Shown: one piece after another, positions 26,437 through 35,700 of the stretch | Position numbering within the stretch: position 1 is the first letter of the stretch | Layout: each line of letters starts with the position of its first letter | The notes under the pieces: model-generated | What the model saw: only the letters and a program-made list of their open reading frames with translations | The model's database searches: none | What the model was told of the DNA's origin: nothing | Origin: an uncultured Alteromonadaceae bacterium | Lineage (GTDB): Bacteria; Pseudomonadota; Gammaproteobacteria; Enterobacterales; Alteromonadaceae | Direction: 5' to 3' | Assembly: GCA_947494925.1 (NCBI GenBank) | Contig: CANLWS010000015.1 | Location: forward strand, 98,367-162,366 | Length of the DNA: 64,000 nt | Translations under genes and position numbers: made by a program

Positions 26437-26865
26437 TTATTTTGGAATGTTCATCGCGGTTTTAACGTCGTCCAGACTAAACACCATGCCTGCACTTGCC
26501 CACCCGCCTTCGGGAATTTCGTCCATCAACAGCCAGTGATTAAGACGATCATCAAAGGTGCCGACGAAGTCGCTAACGATGTCATTAACGCGCTTTTCCA
26601 TTTCTCTCCGACCAGACTGGTCGAGAGCACCTTGCGGTGTACTGACCTGAATAACAACAGGAGGTTTATCAATGATTTTTTTGCCGATATACAGGCTTCC
26701 TTTTGGCAATTCTTTAAAGTAAGTCCAGGCCAAAGATTGTGCTGCTGGATCATTGGGATTTGCATTTTCAGAGGCCAGCACGGCGTCTGTTATTTCCTGT
26801 ACAAACTTGTTTTTTGTGGCTGTATCAAATGTATCTTGCTGAGCTGTGATGCGGATGTGTGGCAT
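26437..26865 (-). CDS. Tautomerase-family protein
   Basis: This 142-residue protein begins Met-Pro-His-Ile-Arg-Ile, so processing of Met1 would expose the catalytic N-terminal proline typical of 4-oxalocrotonate tautomerase/MIF-fold enzymes. The length fits a fused double-length member (two beta-alpha-beta units, the second around PPVVIQVST). AGGAG precedes the ATG. It is the first gene after the LysR-controlled intergenic region and so the likely primary target. Substrate unknown. Confidence 0.82.
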   Translation of the reverse strand: MPHIRITAQQDTFDTATKNKFVQEITDAVLASENANPNDPAAQSLAWTYFKELPKGSLYIGKKIIDKPPVVIQVSTPQGALDQSGRREMEKRVNDIVSDFVGTFDDRLNHWLLMDEIPEGGWASAGMVFSLDDVKTAMNIPK

Positions 26866-26991
26866 TGTCTTTCTCCTATTTAAGTTGATTTAAGGTGATC
26901 TCCTTCAATGCAATCTGTTCGTGCTGTTGAAGAATGACTGCATCTTAACCAGTGCAAATACACTCATAAATAGTTATTATTGAACTTGAAT

Positions 26992-27007
26992 TGTGCATTT
27001 ATGCACA
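26992..27007. promoter_or_regulatory. Perfect inverted repeat, candidate LysR operator
   Basis: TGTGCAT-TT-ATGCACA (7-2-7) lies in the 193-bp divergent region between tautomerase and LysR genes. It has a T-N11-A-type spacing and is in the normal position for a LysR binding site. A second, weaker GTG...CAC repeat lies ~40 bases away toward the tautomerase. Confidence 0.6.
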
Positions 27008-27058
27008 TGCTAAATTATACTCAATCTTAATAGGTAAATTGATGGACAAGGGGCATAG

Positions 27059-27931
27059 ATGAATTGGGATGATTTACGTTTTTTTTTGGCCCTTGCCAGA
27101 AACAATTCAGTGAGTGGCGCTGGTAGAGAACTCAATGTTAAACACACTACTGTTGCCCGCCGAATTGCCGCACTCGAAGAACAACTTGGTAGCCGTTTAT
27201 TTGATCGGACTCCTGGAGGTTACTCACTGACCCAGGTGGGGGAAAATTTGATTCCTCATGCAATTGATATCGAAGAGCATGTTCATGATGCAGACCGCGA
27301 AGTGTTTGGCATGGATGCTCAGTTAAGCGGCCCACTTAAACTGGCTTCTTCCTATGATTTATTGAGCCGGTTAATCACTCCGTATATACACAAATTCACA
27401 GACAAATACCCGGCAGTGGAACTGGAGCTGATTTCATCAACCGGCCTGGTTGATCTCGGTAGTCGCGAAGCGGATATTGCTTTACGTATCAGCCCAAAGC
27501 CACCAGAACATCTTATAGGTCGCAAAGTTGTCCCCCTGGGCCATGGTATTTATGGCAGCGAAACCTATCTGACTCAACAGCAGAAGAACCCAAATCTGAT
27601 ATTATGGTCACACGAACGGTCCTGCCCAGAATGGGTTACCAAACATTTCCCAAAATCTAAAATAGTACTTCGCGTCAGTGAGGTAATGACCATGATGGAA
27701 GCCACCAGAAACCACCTTGGCCTGGCCAGAATGCCATGTTATGTCGCTGACGCAGACCCCAGGTTGCGCCGTGTTGATATACCAGTCACGCCATCTGACT
27801 GGAGTGTATGGGTGTTAAGTCATAAAGATCTGAGAGACACGGCCCGGGTGCGAGCATGCCGCGAGTTCTTGGTGGATACTATTGAACACCAACGTGCTCT
27901 GATTGAAGGCACAGCTTCCTGCTACATCTGA
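27059..27931 (+). CDS. LysR-family transcriptional regulator
   Basis: This 290-residue regulator has an N-terminal winged HTH (MNWDDLRFFLALARNNSVSGAGRELN..HTTVARRIAALEEQLG, 1-60) and a LysR substrate-binding domain (about 90-285, with EADIALRISP). The HTTVARRI recognition helix is of the subgroup often placed with oxidoreductase genes. AAGGGG precedes the ATG. It is divergent from the tautomerase-SDR-hydrolase genes and most likely controls them through the inverted repeat between them. Confidence 0.94.
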   Translation: MNWDDLRFFLALARNNSVSGAGRELNVKHTTVARRIAALEEQLGSRLFDRTPGGYSLTQVGENLIPHAIDIEEHVHDADREVFGMDAQLSGPLKLASSYDLLSRLITPYIHKFTDKYPAVELELISSTGLVDLGSREADIALRISPKPPEHLIGRKVVPLGHGIYGSETYLTQQQKNPNLILWSHERSCPEWVTKHFPKSKIVLRVSEVMTMMEATRNHLGLARMPCYVADADPRLRRVDIPVTPSDWSVWVLSHKDLRDTARVRACREFLVDTIEHQRALIEGTASCYI

Positions 27932-28196
27932 CAAAGCAAGCCGAATAACATGCATACCTTATAATTTCGGCTCAAGCTAACTAAGACATTTCAATTTAGT
28001 TCGCTACTTAGACTGGCCGGAAAACAGCGAGTCGATTGCAAAATGTTTACGCGCTGCTGGCAGTCAGTAAAGGGAATAGCACTTGACATAGTCTGATGAG
28101 CAAAAATTACCCAAATATGACTACTTTAGTAGTGTAATGTGCAGATCTGGCGATGTGATTATGTTGTAATACGCGCCCTTTCTTCACTGTTTTTTT

Positions 28197-30320
28197 ATGG
28201 GTATATCATTGACGCGATTTCCACTTGTAATACTGTTTGCTGCAGCGACAAATTTTCTCCTGACTGGTCACGCCGACGCACTGAGTCGATTGACCCACGA
28301 TACCACTGAGACAACCTCTGTTACTTCTCAAGCATCTTCTTCATCTGCGTTCAGCAAGTCGAGCTTTGCCAGTGAAGCACAATCACAAAATCATCAGGAA
28401 GAACATGCACATGAAGAAGATGAACATGAACACGATCATGATGAAGAACAAGTGGAAAATATTGTAGTTCAGGCAACCCGTTCGGGTCGTCTTGCAGGTG
28501 ATCAGCCAATACGCGTAGAGCTCATCGTCCGTGAAGAAATTGAAGAAAAAGCAGCGATGAGACCAGGTAATATCTCGATGTTGGTAGCGGAAACTGGCGG
28601 TGTGCGGATGCAAACAACCTCACCTGCTTTGGGTAGTGCAAACATCAGGTTACAGGGTCTTTACGGGCGTTATACACAATTGCTGGCGGATGGGTTACCA
28701 CTATATGGCAATCAGGCGGCGTCAATAGGCTTGCTGCAAATTCCCCCTACGGACCTGGGAAGAGTCGAAATAATCAAAGGTTCAGCATCTTCTCTATACG
28801 GTGGTTCAGCACTTGGCGGGGTTATTAACCTCGTATCCAGAAAGCCCGGCGATTCATTCAGTGGTGAAAGCCTGCTGAATCTCACTACCCGTGACGGGCA
28901 AGATTTGACGACTTACTTTGAAGCCCCCATTTCTGACGATTTAAAAGGGTCTCTCACTGCCGGGGCACACAGGCAAAGTACACAAGACATTGATAATGAT
29001 GGTTGGATTGATCTGGCCGGATATGAAAGGTACACCGCACGCCCACGCTTATTTTGGGAAGGCGACAAGGGACAAACCCTCTACACAACCTTCGGTTTTA
29101 TGACAGAACAGCGAGAAGGTGGAACCTTGCCAGGCCGGACTGTGGCTGACGGAACATTTTTCAGTCAAACCCAAGACTCGCAAAGACTAGATGGCGGTTT
29201 AGTCTTCAATATGCCAGTGTCTGATACCCTTACCTTTAATGCCCGAGCATCAGCAATGGTGCAGGATCATACCCATCAATTTGGCGATGTCACAGAAGAT
29301 GACCAACATGACAGCTACCTTCTCGAAAGCAGCCTCTCCGGGTATACCGAAGACAGTGACTGGCTCATCGGCCTTGCCTATCAATCGGACATCTTTGACT
29401 CCGCCACCTTCCCGGAATTCAATTATTCTTACGAAGTTCCTGGCTTGTTTGGTCAGCTTGACTACGAATTTACCGACGAAATTACCACGTCTGTCAGCGC
29501 ACGCCTGGATGATCATAGTGATTTCGGCACGCAATTCAGTCCCAGGGTGTCCTTACTTTACCAACCTGGAGACCTGACTATCAGAGGGTCTTACGGTAAA
29601 GGCTATTTTGCTCCTACCCCTTTCGTGGAAGAAATTGAAGCCACCGGATTATCCAGATTGGAAAAAATCGAAAATTTGCGAGAGGAACAAGCTGACACAG
29701 CATCACTGGATTTTACTTATACCTTCGAGCAGGTTGAAACCAGCCTGACTCTGTTCAGCTCCAACGTTGATAATGTCACAGAATTGGAAGCCTTTTCTTC
29801 TGATACCAATATGGGTTTAGACGCCGTGAGGCTGGTTAATGCTGACGGAGACAGTAAAATACGCGGCTCAGAGGTGCTTCTCCGTTACTTTTGGAAGGAT
29901 ATCAAACTGACTGCTAGTTACTTGTACCTGGATGCGACAGAAGAATCTCCGGACGAACAAAGTCGAAGAAAAATTGCGCTAACGCCGCGACACTCAGCGG
30001 GTCTGGTAGCAATGTGGGAACAGCACGGCAACTTCAGAGTTGGCTTTGAAGCATACTATACCGGCACGCAGCGTCTGAACGACAATCCCTTCACTGATGA
30101 ATCCGATCCTTATTGGCATCTCGGTTTACTAGGGGAAATTACCATCGGTAGGGTTAGTTGGTTTATCAATTTAGAGAACTTGCTGGATGTCCGCCAGACT
30201 GATGAACATCCATTATTGTTGCCTTCCCGAGCGCCTGGAGGGCAATGGACTACTGATATCTGGTCTCGTAATGACGGGTTTATTGCCAACGCAGGTATCA
30301 GAGTAAAGTTTGGAAGTTAA
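28197..30320 (+). CDS. TonB-dependent outer-membrane receptor with His-rich N-terminal segment (ZnuD-like)
   Basis: This 707-residue receptor has a signal peptide (about 1-28), a Ser/Thr linker, then a His/Glu/Asp-rich run (residues ~63-86, alternating HE, HD) before the plug. The plug (about 90-200) contains ETGGVRMQT, RLQGLYGRYTQLLADGLPLYG and VEIIKGSASSLYGGSALGGVINL; the barrel ends with a short strand GIRVKFGS. The His-rich stretch suggests a divalent metal, probably zinc, as substrate; this is inference. It lies 4 kb upstream of the Zur-linked island, but no convincing Zur box precedes it. It is monocistronic and convergent with the beta-lactamase-fold gene. Confidence 0.92.
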   Translation: MGISLTRFPLVILFAAATNFLLTGHADALSRLTHDTTETTSVTSQASSSSAFSKSSFASEAQSQNHQEEHAHEEDEHEHDHDEEQVENIVVQATRSGRLAGDQPIRVELIVREEIEEKAAMRPGNISMLVAETGGVRMQTTSPALGSANIRLQGLYGRYTQLLADGLPLYGNQAASIGLLQIPPTDLGRVEIIKGSASSLYGGSALGGVINLVSRKPGDSFSGESLLNLTTRDGQDLTTYFEAPISDDLKGSLTAGAHRQSTQDIDNDGWIDLAGYERYTARPRLFWEGDKGQTLYTTFGFMTEQREGGTLPGRTVADGTFFSQTQDSQRLDGGLVFNMPVSDTLTFNARASAMVQDHTHQFGDVTEDDQHDSYLLESSLSGYTEDSDWLIGLAYQSDIFDSATFPEFNYSYEVPGLFGQLDYEFTDEITTSVSARLDDHSDFGTQFSPRVSLLYQPGDLTIRGSYGKGYFAPTPFVEEIEATGLSRLEKIENLREEQADTASLDFTYTFEQVETSLTLFSSNVDNVTELEAFSSDTNMGLDAVRLVNADGDSKIRGSEVLLRYFWKDIKLTASYLYLDATEESPDEQSRRKIALTPRHSAGLVAMWEQHGNFRVGFEAYYTGTQRLNDNPFTDESDPYWHLGLLGEITIGRVSWFINLENLLDVRQTDEHPLLLPSRAPGGQWTTDIWSRNDGFIANAGIRVKFGS

Positions 30321-30406
30321 TTCATAGTGAAATACACCTCGATGGGAATGTGCACAATAAGTGTTGTGCTAGATGCGCCTACTTTCCTGTTATCTATATG
30401 CTTGAC

Positions 30407-30438
30407 AAGCCACAAATCTTTCCTTGCTTATGTGGCTT
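30407..30438. terminator. Bidirectional terminator between TonB receptor and serine hydrolase
   Basis: An 8-bp stem (AAGCCACA / TGTGGCTT) with a 16-nt loop, followed by ATTTAG on the plus strand, in the gap between two convergent genes. Confidence 0.5.
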
Positions 30439-30463
30439 ATTTAGCATCTTCATAGCGTTGAAG

Positions 30464-31621
30464 TTAGAGTAGCACCTTCACCAGTAGTTGTTGCATTAAT
30501 GCATCCGCTTTCTGAATACATGCATTGTAGCCATTGCAATTGGCAAACAAGGTAATAGCAGTATCTGTATCAACACTGTATAGATTGCTAATTTTGTAAC
30601 CGGCTTCGTCACCGCCATGATGATATACAACACCACCATTAATAATCTCTTTGAACAACCCCAAACCAAAGTCAAAGCCATAGGGCGTATTGACGATGCT
30701 TTCTTGGCCGATAAGAATATCGCGCATTTCATCTGTTACAGCGCTTTCATTCGTTAGGATAGCGCGCAATAAGGATGTCAAATCGCTCACTGTCGAGACC
30801 AACGGCGCATCAGCAACGCCCACACTTTCATAAAAGGCTTTTGTATTCACCATTTCACCGTCCTCCAGAATATAACCTGAAATAGATGAGCCGAGTTCAT
30901 TCTCGAGACCACTGTAATAGGTATCATTCAATCCAAGTGGAATAAGCACACGGTTACGTAACGCATTGTGGTGATGTTCACCCAGCACAGCATCAAGAAT
31001 CAATCCAACAAGCAGATAACCTGAATTTGAATACTTCACGCCTTCTCCGGGGGCAAAATAAGCCGGCTTATTATAGATAAACTGCAAGGCATCGATATCG
31101 GTTTTAAGTTGACCAATGCTGTCGATACCTGATTCAAACCATTCTGCGGATGTGTCTTCATCCAAATAGTCATGTATACCAGCTGTGTGATTTAGTAGCT
31201 GTCTTATGGTGATTTGATCACTGTAAGGGATATTGTCCAATATACTTTCAGGCAACCAGATTGATATCAATGAGTCAATATTGAGTAAGCCCTCTAGGTG
31301 CAGCATCGCGACAAGCAATGCTGTTGCTTTTTTACCCGCGCTACCCGTAGGCATTTGGTGATATACCTGCATGGGCTGCACGTTTTGGATGTCGGCAAGT
31401 CCAGCTGCCCCCAAAAAGTCTGTACCAGGACCTTCAACGCGTAAAATTAGCCCAGGAATATCTTCTCCTACAGTTTCGTCAATAAGTGCTTGAAAACCCT
31501 TTGATGCAGGCGGTTGTGGCTGCGGTGTCACTTTTGCATTATCCGAGCTGGAACCACATCCAGTCAAAAGTATTAATCCCAGAACGAGCGCCGTAACTGG
31601 CACCAAATTATGAGGTTTCAT
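30464..31621 (-). CDS. Beta-lactamase-fold serine hydrolase lipoprotein
   Basis: This 385-residue class C-type beta-lactamase/esterase family protein has a lipobox LLTGC (Cys 22), then a catalytic domain with SxxK as SAGK (near 92), the YSN motif (near 196) and HGG (near 340) in place of the KTG box. All three signature elements are in order, so it is probably active as an esterase or D-amino-acid-type peptidase anchored in the envelope. The ATG at 31621 has GGAG upstream; a TTG four codons earlier does not fit. Substrate unknown. Confidence 0.9.
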   Translation of the reverse strand: MKPHNLVPVTALVLGLILLTGCGSSSDNAKVTPQPQPPASKGFQALIDETVGEDIPGLILRVEGPGTDFLGAAGLADIQNVQPMQVYHQMPTGSAGKKATALLVAMLHLEGLLNIDSLISIWLPESILDNIPYSDQITIRQLLNHTAGIHDYLDEDTSAEWFESGIDSIGQLKTDIDALQFIYNKPAYFAPGEGVKYSNSGYLLVGLILDAVLGEHHHNALRNRVLIPLGLNDTYYSGLENELGSSISGYILEDGEMVNTKAFYESVGVADAPLVSTVSDLTSLLRAILTNESAVTDEMRDILIGQESIVNTPYGFDFGLGLFKEIINGGVVYHHGGDEAGYKISNLYSVDTDTAITLFANCNGYNACIQKADALMQQLLVKVLL

Positions 31622-31904
31622 CGTTTTCTCCAAATAGTAAAATCAGGTTTTTAGTTAAAAGCTAAGAGGTTCCGCTAGGAAAAGTTGTCCGAAATTTGGT
31701 TTTCCTGTAATTAGCGACTTAGTTTTCGTCAAGGCTAACTTCACCCAATGTGAAGCGAACGTGGCCTAACATTAATGACAAAAAGATGTTTGATCGGCCG
31801 GAATCAGGGAAGTGGACGTGCAGAATCGGAATACTGGACGTAAGAATTCATTGTTAAGGATAAGGTCGTCGCAGATAAAACAACTTAATAGAGACGTATT
31901 TGTC

Positions 31905-33365
31905 ATGAGACTGAAAAACCTGCTCAGGCTACTTTCCGCCGCATCCTTTCTGTATGGCGCATGGGTATTATTTATCGTAATCGCTCTTCCCGACGCTCAG
32001 CGTTTAAACGGCACTGAAAACCGCTCCTGGTTAATTCACAATATAAATCTAATACCAATGACCGATGAGCAGTCCCCAGTGTTATATGACCATGCGGTTG
32101 TTGTAGAGCATGGGGTAATAGTCGATGTCTTTCCTACCGAGCAGATTGCCAACCACATAACATTAAAGAAAATGCGTAAAATTGACGGCAAAGGACAATA
32201 TCTGATGCCTGGTTTGACTGATGTCCACGTTCACATTTTTGATGAAGCTGAGCTTGCTGCCAACGTGTATTATGGCGTAACAAATATCAGAAATATGAGT
32301 GGATTTCCCTTCCACTTAAGGCTGGAAAAGGCCATAGAAAACCGGCAGATTTTGGCTCCGTCCTTTATCACAACTGGGCCTGTTTTAAACAGCCCCGGCC
32401 CAAACCACAACGTACTGCAACAAATTGTGCATACGCCGGAAGACGCCAAAGCCTCAGTTGAAGCACAATATCACGCAGGTTTTGATCACATTAAAGTTTA
32501 TTCGAACCTTCACCCAGAAATATTTGAAGAGATTAAAAATACAGCCAGTCGTCTGGGTATGAGCCTGACAGGACATACGCCAGAGGGTAATCGACATTCA
32601 GGAATACCAGTTCAACAACCTTTCGAGCTGTCGTGGACATCCAGTTTAGGGCAAGGTTTTACCAGCTTTGAACACATAGAGACGATTGCCTGGCATGCAC
32701 TGCGAGATTCCATGAATGCGACAGACATGCGCGAAACTGCCAGGTTATTGTTCGCATCTGGCGAAGCAGTCACGCCAACCCTGATAGCGCACAGGCGTTT
32801 AGTAGACATTGCGCTGACTCAAGGACGTTATCTGCAACAAAATAATAGCGACATGGTAAATCCTATGGTTACACTCTCAGAACAAGGATCGATAGCCTAT
32901 TGGTCGAATATGGATCCAACTCCCTATGAACTGCCTCGCACTAGATTTTTCCTAAGTGCGACAAAAATATTGCATGAAGAAGGTGTGCCCTTATTAGCGG
33001 GATCTGATTCAGGTGGGTTCGGTTTGATACCGGGTAAGGCATTACACCAGGAGCTCCAGTTGCTCAAACAGGCTGGGCTGACTAATTATGAGGTCCTGCA
33101 GACGGCAACCGAAAATGCTAGGATTATCGGATTTAAGAATCTCGGGCAGATCAGACCTGGTTTTGGAGCGAACCTAATTTTGTTGACGGCAAACCCTCTC
33201 GATGATTTAAAACACTTAGAAGACATTGAAGGTCTCATGTTAAAAGGACAATGGATTGATCAAAAGCAAAGGCAGTCTCTGATGCAAGTAGCAAAAGATA
33301 CCCGTCTGACCCGAACATTGATTCGATTTGCAGAGATGAAGCTAAGGGAATGGCAATTATTATGA
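31905..33365 (+). CDS. Membrane-anchored amidohydrolase-family protein
   Basis: The protein has an N-terminal TM/uncleaved signal (LLRLLSAASFLYGAWVLFIV), then a TIM-barrel amidohydrolase with the metal-binding HVHIF (near 106), a lysine in DHIKVYS, HTPEGN (His near 224), EHIE (near 255) and AGSDSGG (Asp near 366). It belongs to the imidazolonepropionase/prolidase-like amidohydrolases and is periplasmic by topology. The start is uncertain: the ATG at 31905 gives a compact signal, while GTG at 31818 with AGGGAA upstream would add a 29-residue basic leader. Its 3' end overlaps the AraC regulator start by 16 bases, so they are co-transcribed. Confidence 0.88.
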   Translation: MRLKNLLRLLSAASFLYGAWVLFIVIALPDAQRLNGTENRSWLIHNINLIPMTDEQSPVLYDHAVVVEHGVIVDVFPTEQIANHITLKKMRKIDGKGQYLMPGLTDVHVHIFDEAELAANVYYGVTNIRNMSGFPFHLRLEKAIENRQILAPSFITTGPVLNSPGPNHNVLQQIVHTPEDAKASVEAQYHAGFDHIKVYSNLHPEIFEEIKNTASRLGMSLTGHTPEGNRHSGIPVQQPFELSWTSSLGQGFTSFEHIETIAWHALRDSMNATDMRETARLLFASGEAVTPTLIAHRRLVDIALTQGRYLQQNNSDMVNPMVTLSEQGSIAYWSNMDPTPYELPRTRFFLSATKILHEEGVPLLAGSDSGGFGLIPGKALHQELQLLKQAGLTNYEVLQTATENARIIGFKNLGQIRPGFGANLILLTANPLDDLKHLEDIEGLMLKGQWIDQKQRQSLMQVAKDTRLTRTLIRFAEMKLREWQLL

Positions 33366-34363
33366 TGCATCAAACTGTCAGTCTCATGTTAGCAACTCTT
33401 TGCATAGTGGCTATTTATGTGACAAAAGGCTCGCGTCTGTCGGGTTTTCGTTTGTTGATGTTGATAAGCGCATCCGGCTTGTTGCTTGACTATGCTCAAA
33501 ACGCATTGCAGCTTTTTGATGCGCCCTATGCAGTTTCAATGATGTTTGCGTTAGGCCCGGGTTACTATCTATTTTTACACAGTCTGCTGCGCAAGCCCCC
33601 GCCGATATACAAAATCGCACTTCACGCGCTGCCGACATTGATAAGCTTGCCCTTTGTTCATCATACACAATGGTTGATATTTTTGGGTAGCCTGTCGCAA
33701 CTGATTTATCTGCTTTTCGCACTACTTCTTAGTCGTCGTTATCATTTTGCACTAGTGCAACAAACAAGCGACGCCTACACGCATGAAATTCGTTGGGTTT
33801 TCTGGGTACTATGGATATTCCTGATGACTGTGGTTCTTGATTTGGTCAGGCTTAACCTGCAAATCGAACTTGGCCCCGCGTTAAACAGTGTATGGCAAAT
33901 GATTGGAAACTTGATTTCAATACTCCTCGTAGCCTTCCTGCTCAAGCAATTGATCTATCACAATAAGGTTTTTCCTGATTGGGAGACGCTAACCGATGCT
34001 CCCAAAATGCTGAACAGTGAGAATGCGCTTCAGATATTTTTGGAAGTCAAACAGCATGTGCTTAACAATCAATTGTATTTGATACCCAGATTAACGGTTC
34101 GAGATATTTCAGAGCAAATTGGACTGAACGAAAAAGACATTTCGTGGGCTGTTAATCGGGGGGGAAATCTGAGCTTCAATGATTTCATCAATCAATTGCG
34201 TGTTGAACATTTTAAACAAAACCTTACTCATACCAAGCACAGCAAGGCAAACGTACTAGATGTGGCTTTCTCAAGTGGATTTAATTCAAAGTCATCTTTT
34301 AACGCAGTCTTTAAGAAGCATACAGGATTAACGCCGACAGCGTACATCAAGACATTAGGTTAG
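33350..34363 (+). CDS. Membrane-bound AraC-family transcriptional regulator
   Basis: This 337-residue protein has six or seven hydrophobic helices in the N-terminal ~200 residues and a C-terminal AraC-type DNA-binding domain (about 235-335) with two HTHs, the second containing VLDVAFSSGFNSKSSFNAVFKKHTG. Membrane-embedded AraC regulators probably sense lipophilic or envelope signals. The start is ambiguous: ATG at 33350 overlaps the amidohydrolase, but ATGs at 33362 and 33365 also fit. It overlaps and follows the amidohydrolase, so it may control it in response to its substrate or product. Confidence 0.88.
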   Translation: MAIIMMHQTVSLMLATLCIVAIYVTKGSRLSGFRLLMLISASGLLLDYAQNALQLFDAPYAVSMMFALGPGYYLFLHSLLRKPPPIYKIALHALPTLISLPFVHHTQWLIFLGSLSQLIYLLFALLLSRRYHFALVQQTSDAYTHEIRWVFWVLWIFLMTVVLDLVRLNLQIELGPALNSVWQMIGNLISILLVAFLLKQLIYHNKVFPDWETLTDAPKMLNSENALQIFLEVKQHVLNNQLYLIPRLTVRDISEQIGLNEKDISWAVNRGGNLSFNDFINQLRVEHFKQNLTHTKHSKANVLDVAFSSGFNSKSSFNAVFKKHTGLTPTAYIKTLG

Positions 34364-34707
34364 CTAAAGGAAAGATAATTGGTTAGCAGCCGGTGAGTTA
34401 GTAAAAATCCATACTGCAACAAGTCGGCATTCAACTAACAACACTTTATTTATCAATCAATTAAGTTTTACTCATCTAGTCATTGGGATGGAATAATTGA
34501 TCTGGTTGAAAGATTTCTCAGGTCTGTGCACAGATATCCCATAACAAGTAGGAGGAGCGTATATACACCAACAGATTCAAACTTTTGGGTGGGTACAAAT
34601 TTGCTTGTTTAACCTGAGTTTTACTGGAAACAAAGCGTGATCACCCATTTAATCCTGATTTTCCTATCAAACAAATTTCTGCAAACTCAACTTGAGTAAA
34701 ATTGATA
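34364..34707. other. Gene-free stretch before the zinc-regulated island
   Basis: No ORF is supported. The right end carries the Zur-box-like operator described next; otherwise nothing stands out. Confidence 0.5.
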
Positions 34708-34726
34708 AATGTTACATTATAACATA
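34708..34726. promoter_or_regulatory. Zur-box-like operator before zrgA-like gene
   Basis: The 19-mer AATGTTACATTATAACATA agrees at 16 of 18 defined positions with the palindrome AATGTTATANTATAACATT that I take as the Zur consensus. It lies 25 bases upstream of the start chosen for the DUF2796 gene, a normal repressor position. Confidence 0.85.
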
Positions 34727-34750
34727 TCACTAACCACGATAAGGTCGACA

Positions 34751-35278
34751 ATGATGTCTCGCCACGCATTAACCTCACTACTGATGTGCCTGAGCTTCAG
34801 TGCCACACTGCATGCAGAAGTCCATTCACATGGACAAGGTCAGGTCTTAATTGCTCAGCAAAATAATCAATGGGTGATTGAATTAATTTTGCCAGCTGCT
34901 GATGTTCTTGGCTTCGAACATGCACCAGAAACGCAACAGCAAAAGAATACAATTAAACAATTTAAGGCACTCACGAAGTCGCCAGAAAAATTCGTGAGTC
35001 TTCAACCCAATTGCGAGTTTGTCTCCAAGAATTTAACCCTTCCTTCTGATGAACATGAAGAACACCATGGACATGGTCACGAGCATGAGCACGAAAAAGA
35101 AAGTCATGGTGATGTTCAGCTGAGCATAGAATATCGATGTTTATCACAATTGGAGGGAATAACCTTCCCTATTCTTAAAGCCTATCAGAGTCTTGCTTCG
35201 CTCTCTGTCGAGTGGATAACAGACAGTGGTCAAGGCGCAACCAAGATCACTTCATCAAATACAGGTATCAGCTTTTAG
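34751..35278 (+). CDS. zrgA: ZrgA-like zinc uptake protein (DUF2796)
   Basis: This 175-residue exported protein has a signal peptide (MMSRHALTS...LHA), then EVHSHGQGQV, typical of DUF2796/ZrgA, a conserved Cys-containing PNCEF, and a His/Glu-rich loop (EHHGHGHEHEHE) followed by YRCLS. ZrgA of Vibrio cholerae is a periplasmic component of a Zur-controlled zinc uptake system. The start is set at 34751 because AAGG lies at 34741-34744; an in-frame ATG at 34709 would fall inside the Zur box and destroys the signal peptide. It heads a plus-strand unit with MerC-like and PhoX-like genes. Confidence 0.85.
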   Translation: MMSRHALTSLLMCLSFSATLHAEVHSHGQGQVLIAQQNNQWVIELILPAADVLGFEHAPETQQQKNTIKQFKALTKSPEKFVSLQPNCEFVSKNLTLPSDEHEEHHGHGHEHEHEKESHGDVQLSIEYRCLSQLEGITFPILKAYQSLASLSVEWITDSGQGATKITSSNTGISF

Positions 35279-35285
35279 CGCAACT

Positions 35286-35687
35286 ATGAAAATACAATCA
35301 TTTACCGACAAAGCCTCCATAAGCCTATCATTCGTCTGCGTGCTTCATTGCCTGGCGTTACCGATATTTCTTATTTTGTTTCCATCTTTTGCTGTAGTGG
35401 TGTTGGATCATGAATCCTTCCATCAGTGGATCTTATTTGGCATTCTGCCACTGAGTGTTATAGCGTTAGTCATTGGCTTTATGCATCATCACAACTACTC
35501 GGTTATTTTCATCAGTATTATCGGATTAATGATCTTAATCGGTACGAGCGTGATGGGTCATGATTTACTCGGCGAAATTGGCGAAGTCATGCTGACATTG
35601 TTGGGTTCCTCAATCATTGCTTTTGGCCATTTCCGCAACTCGCGATTACGGCGCTTAATGAACAGAGTACAAGAAACGCAAGACTGA
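35286..35687 (+). CDS. MerC-domain integral membrane protein
   Basis: This 133-residue protein has four membrane helices and the MerC signature region VCVLHCLALP (paired cysteines near 18 and 22) plus a His-rich turn MHHHNY. MerC proteins transport Hg(II) in mer operons, but here there are no other mer genes and the gene lies in a zinc-regulated unit, so a role in zinc or another divalent metal is more likely (inference). The ATG at 35286 is chosen; a GTG at 35226 would overlap the ZrgA gene by ~50 bases. A 13-base gap separates it from the PhoX-like gene. Confidence 0.82.
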   Translation: MKIQSFTDKASISLSFVCVLHCLALPIFLILFPSFAVVVLDHESFHQWILFGILPLSVIALVIGFMHHHNYSVIFISIIGLMILIGTSVMGHDLLGEIGEVMLTLLGSSIIAFGHFRNSRLRRLMNRVQETQD

Positions 35688-35700
35688 CAAGGTAGGAAAA

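Noticed and set aside
28157..28180. Possible Zur box upstream of the His-rich TonB receptor (ATTATGTTGTAATACG).
   Set aside because: Only one half-site fits the palindrome; too weak compared with the three sites at 34.7, 37.8 and 40.1 kb.
34709..34750. Start of the ZrgA-like gene at the ATG at 34709.
   Set aside because: This ATG lies inside the Zur-box-like site and would put extra residues before an otherwise perfect signal peptide; the ATG at 34751 has AAGG at the right distance.
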